Assembly (NCBI GenBank): GCA_016165875.1
Contig: JABBOT010000009.1
Span: 12,776,370-12,840,369, forward strand
Source: Acanthopleura granulata
Lineage: Eukaryota > Mollusca > Polyplacophora > Chitonida > Chitonidae
DNA: 64,000 bases
Direction of reading: 5' to 3'
Every line of letters starts with the position of its first letter. Within the stretch, counting starts at the first letter, position 1. Under the pieces are notes generated by a model. It did no database searches. It was not told where the DNA came from and worked only from the letters and a program-made list of their open reading frames with translations. A program made the position numbers and the translations under genes. This document shows, piece by piece, positions 59,493 to 64,000 of this stretch.

Positions 59493-62400
59493 GTGCCAAA
59501 AAGACGTGCTCTTTCTTTCTGTTTGATGCTGGCTGGTGTTGTGGGGGATAAATCACCCATTGAAACGCAGAAGAAATTTCTGCATCCTGAAACTGTGAAG
59601 GCAATTAAACCAGGGGAACGGAGTTGTGGCAGCTTAAAGCCGTTCATGGGCCGGGTCCACTTCCGCTGTTTGTAGTTTTTATCCTCATGTCTTAGAGAAG
59701 AGCTTTTCTATGACATGTCGGATGTTTTCGACTGTAATTTTCTTGTCCGGCTTCTTGAGTAATGAAATGGCTACTCAGGCACATAAATGCTGGCTTTGTG
59801 GAGGTAGAGGGGTTGTTCACCTCTCCACTTCATGTGCCTTATAGTCTTCATTTCGTTTTTGTTCTTGATCCTCTTATTGTGTTTAGCATTAAAATGATAA
59901 TTTACACTTCTTCCTGTGATCGTCGGACTCATCTTACGGCGTACCTGATGTATTATCTTTGAAATCGCCAATTCGCAATGCAAACATTAATCACTTTTTT
60001 TCCGACTTATTCTTAATATATTTGATGTAGCATGAAAATAACAGTGCCTTGTTTTTGAACAATTGTGGTGGGATTCCCTCGGATCAAAGGCTATCTCAGA
60101 CCTGGTACAAGGGTCAACCATGATCTCTGAAACAAAAGTAGCCATGTTTTTGTGTGGGTGTGTTTTTTTTTGTATGTCTTGTCAAAGTTGGTCCATTTTA
60201 GTTATTACTTATAGTAGGCATACAACAACTTGCCAACATTGTTTGTGTATCTATGGGCCACTGAAAAGTGTATTTCAAACACAAGTGAAGAAGACAGGAA
60301 GTTGTTGATTTCAGAAGTGGCCCATGTATAGATACATGTAATGGCAGACACGAGATCTGGGGACTGGACAGTTTGCTCCATTCCGTTCAAACGATGGTTT
60401 GCCGATTAATAATACGATCTAGGCCTTGTCATGAACATAAATTCTCAAACTGTAAGTTAGTTACCTGTTTCTGCCTTTGTTCCCGCTTCTTATCTCGTAC
60501 CAGATATTGGTATATATTACCAGCTGTATTTCTGTTATAAGCTTTAAAACGTCCTTGTATTTTTTACGTGGTATTATGATGAAACTTTGCTGGCTTTTAG
60601 GCTACGCAGAAAAGTTTTGCGCACGTTACTTGACTTTTCTGAAGCGCGCGGTTCCGCTCAGAAAGGTTAAAAAATACTGGACAGATTTTGATGCAAGTGA
60701 GGCTACCTATACATACGACAATTGCCCGCCCTGTAAACAACATGAAGGGGATTCGGGTTCTACGTTAGCTGAAAAAAACTTTTTAATATTTTTCAAGAAT
60801 TTGGCCCCGTTCACGTTTGTTCATATAATCATTTCCTGGGAGAAAAGCGTTTAGAAGGCTTCCCGAAGGTCGAGAATCTAAGAATCTAGGTGGCCCCGGT
60901 CCTTGGCTTATGACTGGCTGGGATACTGGTTCCACTCGAGTCTGAATTCTGGCTACTGGCCAGAACTTATAAAAAGCCTCAACAAGAACTAGGTACTTAG
61001 GAAGGGAAGTGTCCTGACAAAGTCGCGTGACCATGACCGTTGCGATTTCGGAGGACAGTGTATGTTGGTTTGGAAGAGTAGTGCTAACATATCGCGTTAA
61101 TCGATGAAAAGAGAAATCAAATGAACATGAATTTTTGTGTGAATTATACATGTAACGACTAATTACAAAACAATATTGTTTGATAGGTTTAATGTCAGTT
61201 CTTAGCTTAGAAAAGAAATGACTATGCTCTTAACAGCGAGGAATGTAAGGGGATAGAATCTGGTTACTTTTCCCAGGCCAGCAGACGGTTTGATTTGGTA
61301 AAGATTGGAGGCATCTGATGTGGAAATTCGGCTGGCAGAAGTTGAAACGATCTCTTTGACGTGGCGGTAAATGGGAGTTGATTTAAGGAGGGCTGTTATA
61401 TGAAGGCTAGCGCAAACTTTTTTGGGGGGCGAACCTAAATTGACTAGATAGCCAGTACATCAGAGACGTCCGCCTGTTATACATCAAAGGCAAACAGACA
61501 ACTGTTTCCAATCGCGCGATGAGCAAATCACATTGTGTCAGTGCCAGAAGCGGTCTAAGCAAAGATGGTCAAGCAATAGCCATCCATCTCCATGGCAGAA
61601 TCCAATCAGACCTATTCTAGTAATCTGTGATCTAGAGCCATTAACTCTGCGTAGGAGATCGAAATTCGGACAAATTAACCAATGGTTGCGTCGGACGGTC
61701 GACAAGCGCCCAGTGCTCCATTTTTCATATTTGAATGTTTGGACAAGAGTTTGTCTGCGAGATTACAGAGCTATCCAAACAGCATGCAATTTGCCTGTTT
61801 GCTATTGTATGACCGGTCAGTGTTAGGAAATCACAGTAGTTAACTCTCCTGGACTGACTGGCAGTAATAACTAACTGGTGGGCCGATTTGCTTGCAATCA
61901 CATGATTCTCTCCTAGGGCATACTTCAGCGACGGTTAGCCCGTGATGAGCAGACTTGGGGAGTTGGCAAAGAATAATCCCTAAACGGTTATTGTATTATT
62001 TCCTCAACATCGACTGAAGAGTCTTTCATTAGCTGCTGTTCCACTTGGAGTGGTATAATCGGTCCAGCAGAGGATAGACACAGCTAAAGACGACCGGATG
62101 GTAACCGATTTGCGGACTCATGTCATGCAATAGGTTTTGGAAAGATACGATGTCAGTCAGGGCAATAGGAATAATGGAAAAATGAGAAAATAAACCCATA
62201 AACAGGGCATGTAGAAGAAATGACAAAAATTGAGGATTGTATATGAGTTTCTGTATACCAGAAATATGTTGTTGGGCTTCAGCATCCTGATGTTTTTGAA
62301 GGTCTCTGTTTGTATTTGAACATTCGTGTGTAAGATTTTAAAAGTATCAGTAGTTTTTACGCGTTTGAGTTAGAACTTAGAATGTCCTGTATAGCACGAC

Positions 62401-63531
62401 TTTGTTTTTGAATGTGTTCTTTGCCCCTACCCAAAAGCCTCCCAAAACGGTGTGAATTAATCCGTGGGACATTCCTGAAGTTAGTGGTGCACAGAGAACC
62501 CAATGGATATTTTGAAGAAAGCAAGCGGTCATCGCATACTGTAGCTTGAATACATCAACCAGCTCTATACATTCTTTTCAAAAATTTAGAACCTTCAAAA
62601 AGTGTAAATGATTAATAATTTTCACCAGCAACACTTTTCCAGACATAAAAAAAAGAAGTCTGCTTTTGTAGCTGTAGAGATTTATTTCAGCCTGTAAAGA
62701 GTTGGACGCTGTGAGCATATTAATTCCAGCTGTTGTTTCCTGTGCCGGCTGAGCCATCCACAACACATGCCGAGATGTCGTTAAATATAACAGTCTGTTT
62801 TTCGATACCAACCCAGTGGACAATTACGTGGACTGTGAAGCTAAGCTTGGGAAACCAGACAAAAGCAATGTTTATGAAACTTCAGAGCTGGTGCCCTGCG
62901 TGTCATATTCTGCGATTCCCGCATGTCTCTCCTCTCGTTTCACTGTTTCGCTCCTTAGATAAGACTATTCCAGACAGTCAACTAAAACACTCTGACAGAT
63001 CGCCCACTCAGAAACCACCACGTCACCTTTGTACTGAACTTCAGTCTTTTTGAATATTTCGTAAAATTCTGACCAGACCAAGTAGTTTGATAGTTTGTGG
63101 TTTGATGACTTGCACTCAGGGAGTGGATGCCTGTAAAGCGAAGAAAGGGTCTGGTGGATTGAAACAGGGTCATACTGGCAATTTTACACGTAACAATTTC
63201 ATGTGTTGATATTATGAGCTCTGTCTTATAATACCCTGAACTGCCACGGTGGAATGATTTCTTGTTCTAATAATGAACACAAAATATATGGAAGTCTAAT
63301 AAGAGATAAACTACGTTCCACAGCACCAAATATTATGAACAATGCTTCGAACCTTTGTCGGTATGTTTTTCTACGTTCATAACCGATCTCCAGGGAAGGA
63401 ATTTAGAATAGGTATTTGACGTAAGTAAACCTGTATTGATGGGTTGTTTATTTCTCGTGCATTTCAACGAGATCTGTTTTGTTTTCTGTTTTTGTTTTGT
63501 TGTGTTGTGTTACCGGTATAAGCCTTTTCCG

Positions 63532-63637
63532 GTTGAACGTAAAAGACATTTTACTGGAGTCGAGTTTGTCGTAAAAATGTTTCAGTTGAACATAAAAGAG
63601 ATTTTACTGGAATACATTTCGAATATTAAAGAGATAC
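63532..63637. repeat. 53-bp tandem duplication, two copies
   Basis: 'gttgaacgtaaaagacattt' with 'tactggagt' at 63532 recurs at 63585 as 'gttgaacataaaagagattt' with 'tactggaat'. The copies diverge towards their 3' ends. The second half carries a further short echo ('atattaaagagata'). Confidence 0.85.
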
Positions 63638-64000
63638 TGTCAAGAAATCTGAATTGGTCATAGAGAAACTCGAGCAGCATGAAACATGAATGAGTTTGGT
63701 GCGTAAGCAAACTCCATCCATACATCCTGCTGAATCTCTCCCCGCCCCGTCCCTTCCAATACATTCATAACCTTTGGGCAGAATTTTCCCACATCGCTTT
63801 AACTAATGAGACTCACGCCTCTGCCCAGACTTTTCCCCGACACCTTAAGTAAATGTTGAAACGGTGAAACCTAAAGTTCCCTGCCGGAACCGATGTAGAT
63901 ACTTTCTGGAATGAACTGGAAGCACGCTTGACGCGGGGAAGGATCATGCTTCACAGAATGGATATGGTGGACTATCGAGAGGCTCTCCGTCTTCCAAAGA

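Larger units (their letters stand above)
48238..64000 (+). other. MMP intron 2, incomplete
   Basis: It opens with donor GTAAGC. I looked for a phase-2 exon starting the catalytic domain (a segment like 'R.(V/F)..' leading to the metalloproteinase fold, or HExxHxxGxxH) and saw none on the + strand to the window end, including in the longer frames. Short exons could escape by eye. The intron would then exceed 15.7 kb. It holds a 49-bp minisatellite, two tandem duplications and several GC-richer blocks. Confidence 0.55.

Noticed and set aside
60477..61151. Frames of 125 (+) and 122 (-) codons
   Set aside because: They overlap in opposite directions and contain no family motif. They do not look like MMP catalytic sequence and have no splice-site support.
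1..64000. CRISPR arrays, bacterial operons, prophage or intact transposons
   Set aside because: The tandem arrays have diverged units without unique spacers. The coding density and splice-site structure are those of an animal genome, and no transposase, integrase or reverse transcriptase motif is seen.

Overview
The window looks like AT-rich nuclear DNA from an animal, most likely a mollusc or another lophotrochozoan. The main support is a dispersed tRNA-derived SINE whose 3' end carries the 'GTATAAGTGAAATATTCTTG' core and a 'GGCGTAAAACACCAATCA' plus (AAAT)n tail, a layout I associate with mollusc genomes. Gene density is very low, introns are very long, and minisatellites are abundant. There is no bacterial-style gene packing, and I see no rRNA, CRISPR array, intact tRNA gene or intact transposase or reverse transcriptase. 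The species cannot be named from the sequence.

One gene is firmly recognisable: the 5' part of a secreted or membrane-type matrix metalloproteinase (MMP) on the + strand. Its first coding exon ends at 22593 with a signal peptide followed by a consensus GTAAGT donor. Its second coding exon (47963-48237) encodes nearly the whole propeptide, with the cysteine switch PRCGNKD and a furin site RRKKR. The two exons join in phase 0. The 25.4 kb intron between them holds most of the window's repeats. The following intron opens at 48238 and runs off the end of the window. I found no zinc-binding catalytic exon in the remaining 15.8 kb, so the catalytic domain, hinge and hemopexin exons should lie to the right.

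Layout. 1-18.8 kb is intergenic DNA (or distal intron of an unseen gene) with SINE copies, a 39-bp tandem repeat, a 110-bp tandem duplication and simple repeats. 18.8-19.2 kb holds an unrecognised 137-codon ORF on the - strand, with a strong start context and an AATAAA overlapping its stop codon. 19.3-22.2 kb is MMP upstream and probable 5' UTR sequence. 22.2-22.6 kb is MMP exon 1. 22.6-48 kb is intron 1, with minisatellites of 32, 22, 31 and 26 bp unit, an 11-bp-phased cluster of E-box-like hexamers, a YY1/CCAAT-type GC-richer block, G-quadruplex-prone tracts and a GC-rich open block at 45.7-46.4 kb. 48.0-48.2 kb is MMP exon 2. 48.2-64 kb is intron 2, with a diverged 49-bp minisatellite and several GC-richer blocks carrying homeodomain, octamer and forkhead-like sites that may be enhancers.

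I found no convincing new multi-gene system. The observations most worth following are the variant cysteine switch and uncertain start of the MMP, the orphan - strand ORF, the 31-bp minisatellite whose every unit resembles a recursive splice site, and the phased E-box cluster.
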